Shown piece after piece: positions 36,871 through 49,863 of a stretch of DNA of 64,000 nt. The notes under the pieces were generated by a model that worked only from the letters and a program-made list of their open reading frames with translations, made no database searches and was not told the DNA's origin. The DNA is from Rotaria socialis. Lineage: Eukaryota > Rotifera > Eurotatoria > Philodinida > Philodinidae. The stretch lies in assembly GCA_905331475.1 (NCBI GenBank), contig CAJNYU010000720.1:152812-216811 (forward strand). The letters run 5' to 3'. Numbering within the stretch: the first letter of the stretch is position 1; each line of letters begins with the position of its first letter. The translations under genes and the position numbers were made by a program.

Positions 36871-38027
36871 GAGAAAACCAAAATAATAATTATGATAACT
36901 GAATTAAAACTCAATATATAATCAATAGAATGATCTATTTTTTCTTCATGAACCCTTTTTTAAATTTAAAATAACAAATGGTGCAAAACTATTTGTAGGA
37001 ATATCGAAATTTATTTCTCAACAATGTAAAATTGAAGGGAATGGAGCATCTTTTGTTTACAAGAAAAAAGTTTTTAGAGTGTATAATTAAAACAAAGCAA
37101 AAATGTATACTTTTTAGTTGCAAGCGTTTTTAAAAATGGCTACCGTTCCAGATGACTGCAGGGATGGGTCGGTTGGGAAAAAACCATTTTCATAGGATAT
37201 TATATCCATCGACCAAGTTCTAATGATTTATTAATATTTTTGCACATTAATTCTAAAGAATCACTCGATTTTCATCAAAAAACCAAAAGAATTCGATAAC
37301 TTCGACAAATATTCCAACTCGTCCCATGAATCATTGATGTCTTCCTCAATTCTTATGACCTGTGGACACTTCTATTAGTTTTTTAAAATTCTTCTATGCA
37401 GAGCCTATGCATTTGAGTTCTATAATGAATGAGCAAGTATTACCTAACGTTGTTCTGTTTTTGCTAAATTTCACTTGATTACACTAATCTTGAATAAGAG
37501 ACTAATTCTTACACTTGGTCAATTTCAGAAACGTACTCACTGCTAGATGTATTATTTTAGTTTTAAATTTTCCACATAAATAAACTTTACAACATTCATT
37601 TTGTCTCGTTATGAGAAAAACGGAAGAAGGAAAAATAACTACGACATAATCAATGCGATCATTATAATCAGTTGTTGCTTTATTTTGCCATTTTTCGCCT
37701 CTTCCGTTCAATGGTGTTCTTTCTTTTGCTAGTTTCTTACGCCCTCTTGGTTTATAAATACGCTCATCAATTCAGCATTTCAGCATCAACTAAAAATAAA
37801 AGCACTATTTCATTCTAGATACATCATATCGTCTATTTATCTTAAATTAAATTTTTTAAGAACACTGACCATGGTTTCAATGATGAATTTGGTTCAATTT
37901 ATGATTTCAATCACAAGTATAGTTTTTTTTCGTTAAAATAAGTACGCTATTTTTTTATTTGTTTCGGAAACTAGTCCTTTTTTGTTGTCAATATCAAGCA
38001 GCAATCATCAGTGACGACAACCATGAA
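36871..38027. other. Non-coding stretch
   Basis: No exon recognised. Short open frames on either strand have no similarity that I can name. Confidence 0.4.
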
Positions 38028-38216
38028 ATGAGTGATTCGGATTTTAATGATAATCGTCATGTAGTATATCCCAGTGAACAAGATCGTATTTATCATCAAC
38101 TATTTCAACGAGCATCACTACGTTATCATCCACATGTTCTTTATAAAAAAGCTAGCCTCAAACCAATTATTGGTTATAATGGAAAACTTATATTAAATGA
38201 TCGTGATGATGAATGA
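38028..38216 (+). CDS. Small unrecognised protein or last exon
   Basis: ATG at 38028 opens 62 codons: MSDSDFNDNRHVVYPSEQDR, then LFQRASLRYHPHVLYKKASL and PIIGYNGKLILNDRDDE. Host-like codons and the absence of low complexity suggest real coding. The frame is open further upstream to 37959, and a possible acceptor (ATATCAAG at 37998) would make this the last exon of a longer gene. I know no family for it. Confidence 0.45.
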   Translation: MSDSDFNDNRHVVYPSEQDRIYHQLFQRASLRYHPHVLYKKASLKPIIGYNGKLILNDRDDE

Positions 38217-39336
38217 AGATTTTGATATTCAATGATAAACTAGTTTACATGCTTTACTTCTAAAGAACATAGAATTCAGCACGAATCTTGAAATAAAATA
38301 ATTACACTCAGACTTTATTTTTTTCTCCATTGTATTCAAAACATAGAGACAAAGACTTTATATACTTGTTGATATCAATCTTTTATCAACAATCGACTTA
38401 CACAACCATCATTTCCCCCAGATATCGATAGATCATGGAAGGCTATTGTATATAAATTACATTGGAAATGCATAAGATTGAATGAACATTTATAAGAAAA
38501 CTATTATAGGAGAAAGCTTAACAGATTTCATAAAAAAATATTACAAATTTTTTTGTATTTGAAAAATGAAATTCTGATAAAATGAGATCGTGACTGACAT
38601 AATGAAGAAAAACAAACTAACACCATGCAAAACAAGTTCACAAGTATATGTCCATCGATCATTCTTGTTTGTCTTCATAAGTTTAATGATGCATTTTCTA
38701 GGCTATTCAATAAAAATTGCTAGGTTTTTTCTTAATATTTTTATTTATTGTATATTTCCTATTTACTTGAATTTAGCCAACAATAAGTTAATAGTAATAT
38801 CTATCTCTTCCATGATTCTATGCAAAAACTATTACTATCGGTTCGGATTAAAAGGAAATTTGAATGCATATATACCCAGAGGAGTATTCACTTATCTTGA
38901 TTCAGTATGATCTCGTTGATATAGAAACATTTCGTAACATAGACAAGACAGAGTCAATTCGACGACATGTTGAAAATCGATTTTGTAACTCTCAATCAAT
39001 ACATTTTAACAATCTTATGTGCTTTTCGACAGACATTGGTATTAACTAAACATTCAGAGTGGCTAATAATGAAAAAATACTAAATAGTTTTTGCTCAAAT
39101 TCATTGAGAAAATGTTCCTACTTCTCTAGCACTAATGCTAAGTCAACACCTGTAGAAGCTGCGAAAAATAGTTCAACAATCCGAGATTAATTTAGGAGTC
39201 GACAAGAAAAGTGTATTTGGTTAAATTTGATGAGTTTGATTTTCTTATTCTACAATAAAAATTCATTTATCATTTTAGAGATAAATTAATACGAGAACAA
39301 TTCTTACTGATAGATATTCTCCTAACAGCATACTCA
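38217..39336. other. Stretch with possible coding remnants
   Basis: Two overlapping open frames (38590-38910 and 38864-39049, the latter including ESIRRHVENRFCNSQ) are protein-like in places, but I cannot place them in a family. They may be relics. Confidence 0.3.
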
Positions 39337-39645
39337 AATAAATGTGGAAACTTCGGATTTCATCCGAGAGTTATGTGTACTGCAAAAAGTGCATGGGACA
39401 TGTGAGTCATTCTGGAATGTCTGAACACCAAAATTATCATGAGGAACTAGGCAATTTGATTTCTGGATGTAGCTTTTTGTGCATTTTGAGACGTTTTTCA
39501 GGCGATGTTTCGTTAGAAATCTACTACTTAGTTCAAAACTAATATCAAGTTTAGAATCAGCGTTAAAAACTGAGTTGATTTATATATGTTGTGGATAATT
39601 CTGAGAAAAAAAGTTGCTTTTGAAAAATCCCTGTACTTCCCCTCA
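39337..39645. repeat. Second copy of the repeat found inside the LINE, cut by the assembly gap
   Basis: Matches 32209-32517 base for base over 309 positions, except G in place of A in TTTTTCAGGCGATG. The flank to the left is unrelated to the LINE. The copy runs into Ns at 39646, so its right half is unseen. Confidence 0.9.
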
Positions 39646-40398
39646 NNNNNNNNNNNNNNNNNNNNNNNNNNNNNNNNNNNNNNNNNNNNNNNNNNNNNNN
39701 NNNNNNNNNNNNNNNNNNNNNNNNNNNNNNNNNNNNNNNNNNNNNNNNNNNNNNNNNNNNNNNNNNNNNNNNNNNNNNNNNNNNNNNNNNNNNNNNNNNN
39801 NNNNNNNNNNNNNNNNNNNNNNNNNNNNNNNNNNNNNNNNNNNNNNNNNNNNNNNNNNNNNNNNNNNNNNNNNNNNNNNNNNNNNNNNNNNNNNNNNNNN
39901 NNNNNNNNNNNNNNNNNNNNNNNNNNNNNNNNNNNNNNNNNNNNNNNNNNNNNNNNNNNNNNNNNNNNNNNNNNNNNNNNNNNNNNNNNNNNNNNNNNNN
40001 NNNNNNNNNNNNNNNNNNNNNNNNNNNNNNNNNNNNNNNNNNNNNNNNNNNNNNNNNNNNNNNNNNNNNNNNNNNNNNNNNNNNNNNNNNNNNNNNNNNN
40101 NNNNNNNNNNNNNNNNNNNNNNNNNNNNNNNNNNNNNNNNNNNNNNNNNNNNNNNNNNNNNNNNNNNNNNNNNNNNNNNNNNNNNNNNNNNNNNNNNNNN
40201 NNNNNNNNNNNNNNNNNNNNNNNNNNNNNNNNNNNNNNNNNNNNNNNNNNNNNNNNNNNNNNNNNNNNNNNNNNNNNNNNNNNNNNNNNNNNNNNNNNNN
40301 NNNNNNNNNNNNNNNNNNNNNNNNNNNNNNNNNNNNNNNNNNNNNNNNNNNNNNNNNNNNNNNNNNNNNNNNNNNNNNNNNNNNNNNNNNNNNNNNNN
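39646..40398. other. Assembly gap of 753 Ns
   Basis: All bases are N. Any open frames across it are artefacts. Confidence 1.
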
Positions 40399-40796
40399 AA
40401 ACATTGACCCGAAAAACGTACAATCCAAAAAATAAAGCTCGCTTTTTACAAGTCTAAGAGGATAATGTTGTTCTTTACATTCAGCTGTCGAATGTGGCTA
40501 TGCTTTCATCTATTATATTAACAAATGAATAAGAACTTGAAAGAAATTTTCTTTTCTTTACTGGCATTTCAAATCCAGGTGAATGTATTTCATAGTGGAG
40601 GCCAACATGAACACGAAATGTGTTTCACTAGAAAAATTTATTGGAAAATCTATCATGTGAAGCGAAAATTTTTCACGAGTTGTATAGAATTATACGTTAG
40701 AAAATTATTTTCCAAGAAATTTTCGTCTAACATCACGTTATCTAGTTTCTTGCATGGTTAAATTTTCAATTAAACAACGAAAGTCTTTTATATGAA
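40399..40796. other. Non-coding stretch after the gap
   Basis: An open frame at 40525-40761 has no recognisable features. Confidence 0.4.
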
Positions 40797-40860
40797 AAAG
40801 CGGAAAAAAAGCGGAAGAGCGGAAAAAAGCGGAAAAAGAGCAAAAAAGCGGAAGAGGTGG
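40797..40860 (+). repeat. GCGGAAAAA-type short tandem repeat
   Basis: Irregular units of GCGGAAAAA and GCGGAAGA, followed at once by GGTGGCAACCCTG. This pattern resembles the end of a transposon, but no matching end was found. Confidence 0.6.
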
Positions 40861-42472
40861 CAACCCTGACAAGGATCCTGGATACGGTCGAACTGTTTAT
40901 AGCAGCTACATTAAAACGATTTACGAGCGGAACTGTCAAAAAATACCAAAACAATTGAACATAAACGGTGTATAAAGCGTCCTATGTTTCTCTCATTTTT
41001 TATCGAAAATCCTATATTTTTGATAGCCTTGATCCTCTAAGGATTCCTATATTTTAAAAAAAGTGCAATCGAAGGTCAGATACTTTTATAAGAGAAAACA
41101 AATTACTGGAATATTTTTATTCAATATGATTAACTCTATAGCCACTATAGCCTGACATTCTTTCACATTCACTGTAGTACTTTGAAATTAATATTTGTCG
41201 TCATTGAGTTGTATCAACATTCGACCATGAGTCATGGTCCATGACTCACAATAGTTCCAAGATATTTCATATGTTGCTGTTACATGGCTTACACTAGCAA
41301 ATATTGTATTGAAATAAAATTGGAGTAAGATTATTACTTATATGTTACTGATAGAAAAAATTAACTAAAATAAGAAAGGATTTTGTCTTGTTTTGCATTT
41401 CAATGGAAATAATTCTTCAATAATATAACCTTAGGCAAGATCTTATTGAAAAATATCTTGTCAACATCTGCAAGTTTCTGCAAATTTCATTTTAATTCAT
41501 GTAAATTTATAACAGATAATTATGCGTCTTTAAAAATATATAATGTTTTTCTCCATAGCTCAATATTAATTTAACAAAGATAAAATTTTCACTTAGATAA
41601 TTGCGTTATCATTTGGATTCTTTTTATAGATCTTGCATGAATGAAATAAATACTTTCAAAGTTCTTTTGTATCGATCAAAATCGGCATGAATCTTCGTAA
41701 TTGCCTTTCAAGATATAGTATGTTCAAAGTATTGAAAATAACTTTGACATCAATAAACTTTAAATCTAATTCAAATGTAATAGATACTTAAATTCAGGTA
41801 TGTTTTTCTTACTAGTACCATGTATCTCTTTTGTTTTAATACTAATATGAATAATAATAATTGTTCTATTTTATTCGCAAGCTGTTGTGATAGACAACTA
41901 CAATATTGTTCAACATGAACGATGGATTATGTTTAATTAATAGTTCATCGTCAATATATATTAACTTTATTTATATGAAACACCACATACTAAGTATATT
42001 GTTCAACAGCGGATAGAATTTTTATTCACTCTTCTATTCGAGCGTACACACTAATGTGTCAAACTCCCATTGATAGATTCGCTTATGTGTGACATTTAAA
42101 CATTGATTTTCTGATAGATGCATGCAGATGTGCTGACGTTGTTCAGTATAAAGTGGAGTTGTATTCGATGAATTATGATAAAAATTTTCATCTCTATATC
42201 ATACTGCCTATTTATAATATTCATCAAGTTGAAGTAAATAACAGATTTTGTGCGAGCTCAAAATGTTTCTACTTTTAATTACTTTTCAATATTCTTCGCT
42301 TGATTTTTATCGAGAGATAGCGCTTAAAATTCTCAATAAAAATATATATAATTGGGATCTCAAACGATTTTAAATATATTTGTACGAAGATGAAAGGCAA
42401 GAACATAGAATCAAAAGTAAAAAACATCTGTGAAAATGATGATTGATTCTGTCACATCTACATTTTTTTTTA
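40861..42472. other. Non-coding stretch
   Basis: Holds a short perfect hairpin GAGTCATGG-T-CCATGACTC at about 41229-41247. Nothing else was seen. Confidence 0.4.
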
Positions 42473-42797
42473 CAGTATAGACTTGGTGTTAATACGATCA
42501 CAAATCGACAAACCACTGAATGGTGCACAACTTGATCGACTGTACATCTTTTTCTTCTGGAAATGAGTTGAAATTTTGTTCATAGAAACCATGATGGCAT
42601 ATAGATAGATATGCTGAGGACATCACTTCCTTTCAAGCAAAAGCATTATATCACCCTTCTGGATTTCAAACCGTTTTTCTGGACAATTATTTCGACTATC
42701 TTCTAGCAGAAACAGTTATATAGTAGATCGAGTTATGCACCATTCAGTAGTTTGTTGATTTTATGACCGTATGGACAGAAAGTCGTAGTCAATACTG
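42473..42797. mobile_element. 325-bp Tc1/mariner-type MITE with TA duplication
   Basis: Left end CAGTATAGACTTGG and right end, reversed, CAGTATTGACTACG, each flanked by TA (42471-42472 and 42798-42799). CAGT at a TA site is the classic Tc1-family tip. The arms pair over about 75 bp, including ACTGAATGGTGCA on both. The centre is non-coding. Confidence 0.85.
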
Positions 42798-44801
42798 TAA
42801 AAAAAAGTAGGTATAGCAGAATTAATCGACATGTTCGCGGTTAGTTTTTACACAAGATTGTACGTCCTTATGTTTCATTTTCATTCAAATCTATCAAAAG
42901 TAGTTTGCTATCTCAGCCATATATGGTTTTATAGAAAATGGGCAGTTGTATCTCTCGATAGAAAAATAGGACGTCCATTCAGTGAAGGATGTTGAAGAAA
43001 GAAAAGATATATAAATAATTTCTTTTGCTCGAGATCACATATGTGGAACAGGTCTAAGATTGATATATAATCTATACGGCTATGAAGATTGTACAACCTT
43101 ATGCCTGAGTAGAGAATTATCATTAAGGGACTATGTTTACAAATATTGGATTTGTTTTCAGAAACATCTGGATGAAGCACCAGAAGCCGCAGCATATATA
43201 GACAAACATGGACAGCATTTTTAATTGCCACTGACCCATCAAAAACATACTATAAGAGCATGGGCATGAGGAAAAAATAGCAAATTTGGGAATAGACTGT
43301 ATAAAAGAGCAAACCATACATATCTGGATTTTCTCTCATTCATAAATGTACACAAGAGACATTTCTGCTTTTTCAAAACTACCTCTTCTCTTCTTGAACA
43401 CTTCGTTCTAAAATACTTTTCCAATGTATCCACATAAACTTTTCCTTTTTTGTTTTTTGTCTCTGCCTTTCTATTTTTTCTCACTCTTCTTAATTATTTC
43501 TATCTCTATATGGTGTAAAACGGTGATTTTGTCTAATTGTTAACCCAACTATGGGAACAATAAACATATATGTTAAAAAAAAAAGAATTTCTTTTGCTCG
43601 CGATTGCATTTGTGGGTTTAGAGACAAATGTAAGCTTCTTTTTTTTTTAATCTCTATCAGTTTAAACGGAAACAACACACAGTAAATTGAATGTTGAAGA
43701 AATTAATCAAAAAATAATAGCATGGCAATAATTAAAGTGCTTATTTATATGATAGTACTGAACTGAATTTTCAAAGCACATCCATTGAAGCTTACATCGT
43801 GACACGATTTTGAAGACAAAAAAAACATCCAACGGAATAAATCTCTTTAAAGCACTCTACGATTCCCAATCAAAGTAGCATTATCAGGATAAAAAACATA
43901 AAATTATTATTGCTTTTTTGTGAAAGTGTCATATTATTAAAGTAGATGATAATAGAAACTATGAAAGGTTTTAGAGAAGAAGTAGGCAGTAAATAAAACA
44001 TTTTCAATATTACTGAAAGATTAGATTGGCCGACTATCTTCCAGTGCATTTATCTTAATTTCGACAATTCTGATGACAATAGAATAGTTTCTAGGGAAGT
44101 TATAGTCTTTAATGAAAAAGGAAAATTTATAGTAGTCTCTAATGATTATAAAACATGCTTGACGGCATTTTTTTAATATTTTTTCTGGAAATATAATACG
44201 CTTGCGTATATTGTGTCAGCAATTAAATATTTTAAAGAGATACTCTGGAAAAACTACTATTAAATAAAATAAAAACGAACATAAAATGAGACTAAAATAT
44301 TTCTATGTAGATTGTTTCTTGGGCATCCTGAAGGATGCGTTCATATTTTCTTTCTAGTAAAACTTTTGAAGTATACAGCATTTCTCAGGGTGAAAAAAGT
44401 ATTCCAATTAAGTTTTGATTAGTCTCAAGAGAACGACTTATATTTGACATAATTTATTTTATTTGAAAATGTAGAGTTCATCTTGCTCTATTCTATTGCT
44501 TAATTGTTTTTAAACAAAATACTTCTCGTAGCTGTAAATAGGCGGATGTAAAAATCACCCATAGATTGTGCGTTGTCTTCTGCCTACACATGATTTGATG
44601 GATCACTTATAAGTAGAAGAAAATTATTAGAGAGTTTTCCATTCAATACCTGAAACTATCGACTAGTCAGTAATTATTGATTATTGTTGTTAAGGTAACA
44701 TATAATATTAGAAAAAATTAAGTAAAAGTATGTCGTTCACATAGTTTTGATTCTTTTTCTTTAGAATATTACGTTATTTATTGATCTTTTGTTTTGTATA
44801 G
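42798..44801. other. Non-coding stretch
   Basis: A minus-strand open frame at 42929-43231 and others nearby lack splice logic and similarity. Confidence 0.4.
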
Positions 44802-44996
44802 CCTTTGAGCGATTTAGATAAACTCAGTGACATTATGTTCAAAGATCGAATGAGTTTTCTTGATTATGTAAATACTGACACGAGAATAGTGAAAGTACTA
44901 GAACTAGTTCACAAAGTCGTCGAGTTATTCGTTCGATCAAACAAATATTTATGTTTCATCACGATGATACTTAACATTTACTACTACAATGGATAA
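44802..44996 (+). CDS. Possible exon of unknown gene
   Basis: A good acceptor (TTGTTTTGTATAG, ending 44801) opens 64 codons to a TAA: PLSDLDKLSDIMFKDRMSFL, DYVNTDTRIVKVLELVHKVV, and a hydrophobic end. It is more protein-like than its neighbours, but no partner exon was found. A relic is equally possible. Confidence 0.3.
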   Translation, partial: PLSDLDKLSDIMFKDRMSFLDYVNTDTRIVKVLELVHKVVELFVRSNKYLCFITMILNIYYYNG

Positions 44997-46041
44997 AACT
45001 AATGTCGATATACGGTTCTTATTTAATTTTATCTCCGACAGGTGATATATATATATATATTCTTGTTTTTCTATTAGTAGAAAACATTTCATTAACCCAT
45101 AATTTTTTTCTTTTCTTATCTAAAAATTGAAATTAATGAGAAGTTTCTTGGCACGCATTTTTCTCTTCGATCATTTGTTAATCTATAGGTTTTATATGCT
45201 AACCATCAAGTATTTTTTATTTGACATATATATATATATCGATCTATCATAAATAGTACATAATCCATCTTGTTTGAATCGAGATTATAAATCGATGAAT
45301 GGATTTAGCATAAATAATATTTCATGATAAAGAGTTTTTAAAACGTCACTTTCTCTATTTTTGTAGACAAAATATTGACCGTAACGATATGGAAGATCGA
45401 TGAAAGTTTAACTTCATCATGCAAATACTTCTTCTGATTGCTAATTTTTGCAGTTCAAAAGATTACATAATCTAGATAAATTATGCGAATAGTTAAGCTT
45501 AATAATATTTCGGCAGTATTTTTTAATGAAACGTGCACTGAGCCATTATCATGAGTCATAGTTCTATAAAAAAAAAGAGTTTTGCCGAAATAAATTTACG
45601 AGTTGTAATACAATAATAAATCAAATGAGAGAAAAAGGCATGTCATAATCCATCATCAATAGTGAAGAAAAGTAAAGTCAGTTTATTTCCTTTATAAAAA
45701 TTAAGATTTTCTCTTACCTGAAAGCCCACAATTAATCACATGAAGAATATCCAAATGCATGATTACTAAGTCAGAGACGAAAAAAAAAGAATGTACAATT
45801 AATGTAGATACGTCATAGCGTTCGGGAAAACTTTATATCGATTATATAGCATGGGTCATTAGGTCGTATCTTAATGATCGAGTAATTTGTCTTTATCATT
45901 GACAGAGATAAAAGTGAACTATCTAGAATTACTAAGTTGTAAGAAAATAGTACTTACAAATAGTATAAGAAATTTCTTTTGTGAAAATTATAGGCGTGTA
46001 ATTTCTATATGACTTGGCACATTTAACGTTATAGTTGTGGT
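44997..46041. other. Non-coding stretch
   Basis: AT-rich with (TA)n runs near 45048 and 45227. No gene seen. Confidence 0.45.
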
Positions 46042-46422
46042 ATGAATATTTTTTTCCTTTTCATTATAGGGGAGCCGATTACTTGTTCACGGGGCAGTTG
46101 CTCGCTTGAACATTTGCTCGTGAGGGTGAGTCGTGGGTGTGGGTGCGTACATCGGTGTGCGAGTGCGGGTGCGGGTGCGGGTGCGGGTGCGGGTGCGGGT
46201 GCGGGTATCGGTATGGGGTTTATAGCGAGACATGATCAATACAACCACATCCACATCTCACACTCCACACACCCTCCAGATATCGTTAATGCTGTGTCTG
46301 GTAGTCAGCCACCAAAACGAAGAAACGAATCATTGAACAGACGATTATATAATTTAGTTCAAAATCCACACACAGACATGAAGGGTCAATTGAAATATAT
46401 CGGACGTTTGTTATCAATATAG
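46042..46422 (+). CDS. ORF or last exon carrying a Gly-Ala run from a G-rich hexamer array
   Basis: The frame is open from ATG at 46042, or from a TTATAG acceptor at 46069, to TAG at 46420. It encodes a Cys/Ser stretch, then an alternating Ala-Gly run near residues 41-55 from (GTGCGG)n. The second half is more protein-like and includes VSGSQPPKRRNESLNRRLYN and MKGQLKYIGRLLSI. The first half is much richer in G+C than the rest of the window. I recognise no family. It could be a host last exon, or an exon-like piece caught between inverted repeats. Confidence 0.35.
   Translation: MNIFFLFIIGEPITCSRGSCSLEHLLVRVSRGCGCVHRCASAGAGAGAGAGAGAGIGMGFIARHDQYNHIHISHSTHPPDIVNAVSGSQPPKRRNESLNRRLYNLVQNPHTDMKGQLKYIGRLLSI
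46163..46204 (+). repeat. Seven GTGCGG hexamers
   Basis: Perfect tandem array, preceded by GTGGGTGTGGGTGCG (46134-46146 region) and followed by GTATCGGTATGGGG. The leading part resembles TGTGGG, the telomere repeat reported for bdelloid rotifers. Confidence 0.85.
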
Positions 46423-46518
46423 TCTATTTTCTCTTGTATATTGTTAATCATTATTCTTATTGTTATTAATAAATATTTTCATGTCTTACTTGCATGTTTA
46501 CTTCTAAATATTTTTGTA

Positions 46519-46608
46519 AGCAACTGTCCTAGCGAGCAACTGTCCTAGCGAGCAAGTGTCCGCGAGCAACTGTCTTGCGAGCAACTGTCCTGCGAGCAAC
46601 TAACCTAG
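46519..46608 (+). repeat. Six tandem 14-16-mers AGCAACTGTCCTAGCG
   Basis: Units shorten from 16 to 14-15 bp along the array. The reverse complement of the unit (GGACAGTTGCTCGC) occurs almost unchanged at 46092-46105 and weakly at 46109-46120, so the ORF at 46042-46422 is bracketed by inverted copies. Confidence 0.85.
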
Positions 46609-48200
46609 AACCTATTATAGAACTATTTCATTAACAAAAATAAGATTGAATATATAGGCGATTTCTAGATGAATCTGATCAATATTCTGATCGAATATTA
46701 CTTAAAATTTGCACTAGGCTTGACTTAATAAATAGTGCAATGACCAATTCTATTGGTACTGTAAATATATAGGACAACATACCATAACAATATCATAAAT
46801 TATGCTATTTTTCGTCTTATGCGTGGGTATGTTATATGTTACCCGTCATTCTTCTATTGCTGATGAAGCTTTATTCTTTCTCAGCAACAAGAAGCATCTC
46901 TAGAATACTCAAAACAAACAACAACAAGAAGAGTTTGTATTATCATTTTGCATCGAAGAATTCTATTTAAGATATAATACAATAGAAAATAAGATAATTT
47001 TTTCTTCATGCTAGAGTCTTGCATATATAACATGAATGATATTAAGAAGTTATTTTCTTACTAGTCAATAAAATTTCTGGTATGTAGGTATTCATATTTT
47101 GTAAAAACTAGTACTGTCAAGTGACAATTCGAGTTATTCTATTTAGTAAAATGTCGTTAAATATATTGGTTTTCCTTGTAATTTGATCTGTTTATAAACA
47201 TATCTTATTACGATCATCACCTCGGTAGACGCCAGTTAATAAAGAACAATAGATACGCAATTAAACAAAATAGGAAAGAAAGAAAAACAAGCCTGAGATA
47301 ATTCATATGGTTAAGTTCTAAATACCAATAGAAAGTGATCAGAATAATGATGAAAGATAAGTCGTAGATAGAATACCTATTTTTCGAAGAAACACTATAG
47401 GCAATATGATTATAATAAAATGAAAAAAGAAAAAGAAATCTTACGATGCAACACATAGCTAATGATCAATAATACTAATGACATTCTCATGCTGTTTCTG
47501 CTTGTCAGTACAATTTTAACACTTAACTTCCGATAATTTTATTTTTAAAATAAATATGAGTAAACATGCAATAGGATATCGAGTAAATGGCATAATATTA
47601 AAATGAGATTAATTATAGCTATTATGAAGCACAACAACAACAACAACAACAACAACAGCAGCAGCAGCAATAAATAAATAATGACAAAAATAATATTCAT
47701 ATATACTATGGAGAGGGATATTATCATACGACGATTCATTTTAAACTCAGAAAAACATGTTTTTTCCTATCCGATGAAATCTTTTATTTTCAATCATTTT
47801 TTTAAAATTGAAGTATTTAAAGTATTATTTGAAGATGATACTGGCAAATAAAAAATTAAAACCGAAATATTTCGGTAATCATGAATATGAATTATTTGTT
47901 AAATCTTTATTGCAATAAAATTCAAGAGTTACTTGATAATGTAAATATGAATGTTTAATAAAAGAGTTGTATAAAAGTTAGCAATATTAAATGATTGTTT
48001 TTTTTTCTTCATGTGATCCTTTAGATGATAAGATCTCTAATGAATAATCATGAATGAACTCCTCGAAACCAGAACAATATCTATCACCGAATAGTTTAAT
48101 ATTCGAAATCCCGTGCTTTTCAATATCCGGTATGTGCTGAGTGAGAAGCAAAATCTTGAATGGAATGCAAACACATTCTATTCAACTTTGTAATTTCCGA

Positions 48201-48245
<45 letters not shown>

Positions 48246-49863
48246 TTACGGTGGAGTTTTGGACTTCCATTAACTGAGTAGCTTCTTTTTCATTAACAAA
48301 AAAATAGAGATGAAAAATAGGCTAAGTATAATATTCCTAAGAAAATAAACAAGTATATTAGCTGTGTATACACATTAATGCCAACGTCATTATGTTGGCG
48401 ATATTTGTCTCTTTCTATCGAAAGCATGGCGTTTATTCAGACCATGCTATTCAATCATAATAATAGCAAGATATGGACTGATCAACCGGCTTTATACAAT
48501 TATTACGAACGATAGATATTTTTATATAAAATTCTTGTTTTTCTTGAAAATCCTAATACTGCGTTCTTATTTTAATTCAACCAGAATTCAGTAGATTATT
48601 ATTCAATTTCTTTTCAATCATTTTGCTGACATTAGATGGCAACTCTTCTTTTTCTTCTTTAACGCTCGTTTTTGTATCGTGTTCTCTCTACTATTCTGCA
48701 GTTTGTCAGCACGATCGTTAAAATAACTTTTTTTTTTAGACAGAAATTGCATTAACACTAATATGAACCAGCGAACACTTTCATTGAAATGGATTTCGAT
48801 GGATTTCATATGTGTGTTAGTTTTCTAGTTACCAATATGATATGAGAAGTATTGTTTTAATTTATATTTGTTTTTTTAGTACTATTTTAATACGATAGCT
48901 ATTCATACGCTGGACAAATAATCAGAAAGATCTGTTTTTTTGTTGTTGTTTTTTTCCGTCAACAAAGGAAAATACAAATCATTTTTTATCACGTACTTGA
49001 AAAAAATTATAAATTATCTTGACGAGAATAGAAAAATAATCGCATAAAGGAGACGTCTAAATATCCCGCAATGAAGCGTCCGCATATTGTTATATAGGAT
49101 TTTACTATTAATATATTTTCCTAAGCTCCTTATGAGTCTACAGCTCACACGAACTGTTATTTTTAGCTTAAATGAAATGTATTAGTAGAAAATGATACAC
49201 TAAAGATAGGATTCTTAATACATCTGATCAAACCTATTCATATGATACTTCTTCCTGTTACTTTTATCTGTAACTTGATTTTTTTTCCGTCTACTATTGT
49301 ATATATATATATATAATGATCCTGGGAAATTACATTTTCTTTAGATAGAAATCAAAGTATGAAGTTAGACTAATAGAAAATAAGAATGCAATTTTCTTTT
49401 TCCATTCATAAATAATGATACCATCTATTCTTAATAGTACTAGTTTGGTTTTTGATACCCTAGGATCCGCTGACGGGTCTGCCGATTTTTTTTCACTTGA
49501 TATTTCCCTATTACGAACTATTCTATGTGATATTTAATCATACAGAATAAATTTGACCTACGTTCGTCATAAGCAAATTAGGTATGACATATAAAAACAT
49601 AGAAATACCTTTGAGTTTCTAGTAAATTATTTTGCTACATATCTAAAACGTGCAATCTGAATTCGCATCGTTTGAGTACGTACATTTATTAAAAATATTA
49701 TCTAGAATAAAAACAAAAACAAGGTAATTGGCTATGACAATTTATTTTTAGTTTCTAACTAAAATAATCTACGTGGACTTTCTACATTTCAGATTAGATC
49801 AAGATTACTCTTTATGATACGTGAATCTGATTTAAATATTTAAAAGCGAGTATTCTTTTCCAA
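46609..49863. other. Non-coding stretch with microsatellites
   Basis: Contains (CAA)n(CAG)n at 47631-47669 and (CT)n at about 48203-48246. No exons were recognised on either strand. Confidence 0.5.

Noticed and set aside
39563-40435. Long open frames on both strands around 39.6-40.4 kb
   Set aside because: They are created by the run of Ns.
46858-46890. CTGATGA core suggesting a hammerhead ribozyme
   Set aside because: No matching GAAA core or flanking stems in the right spacing.
47545-47739. Minus-strand ORF with a long Leu run
   Set aside because: Product of the CAA/CAG microsatellite, not a gene.
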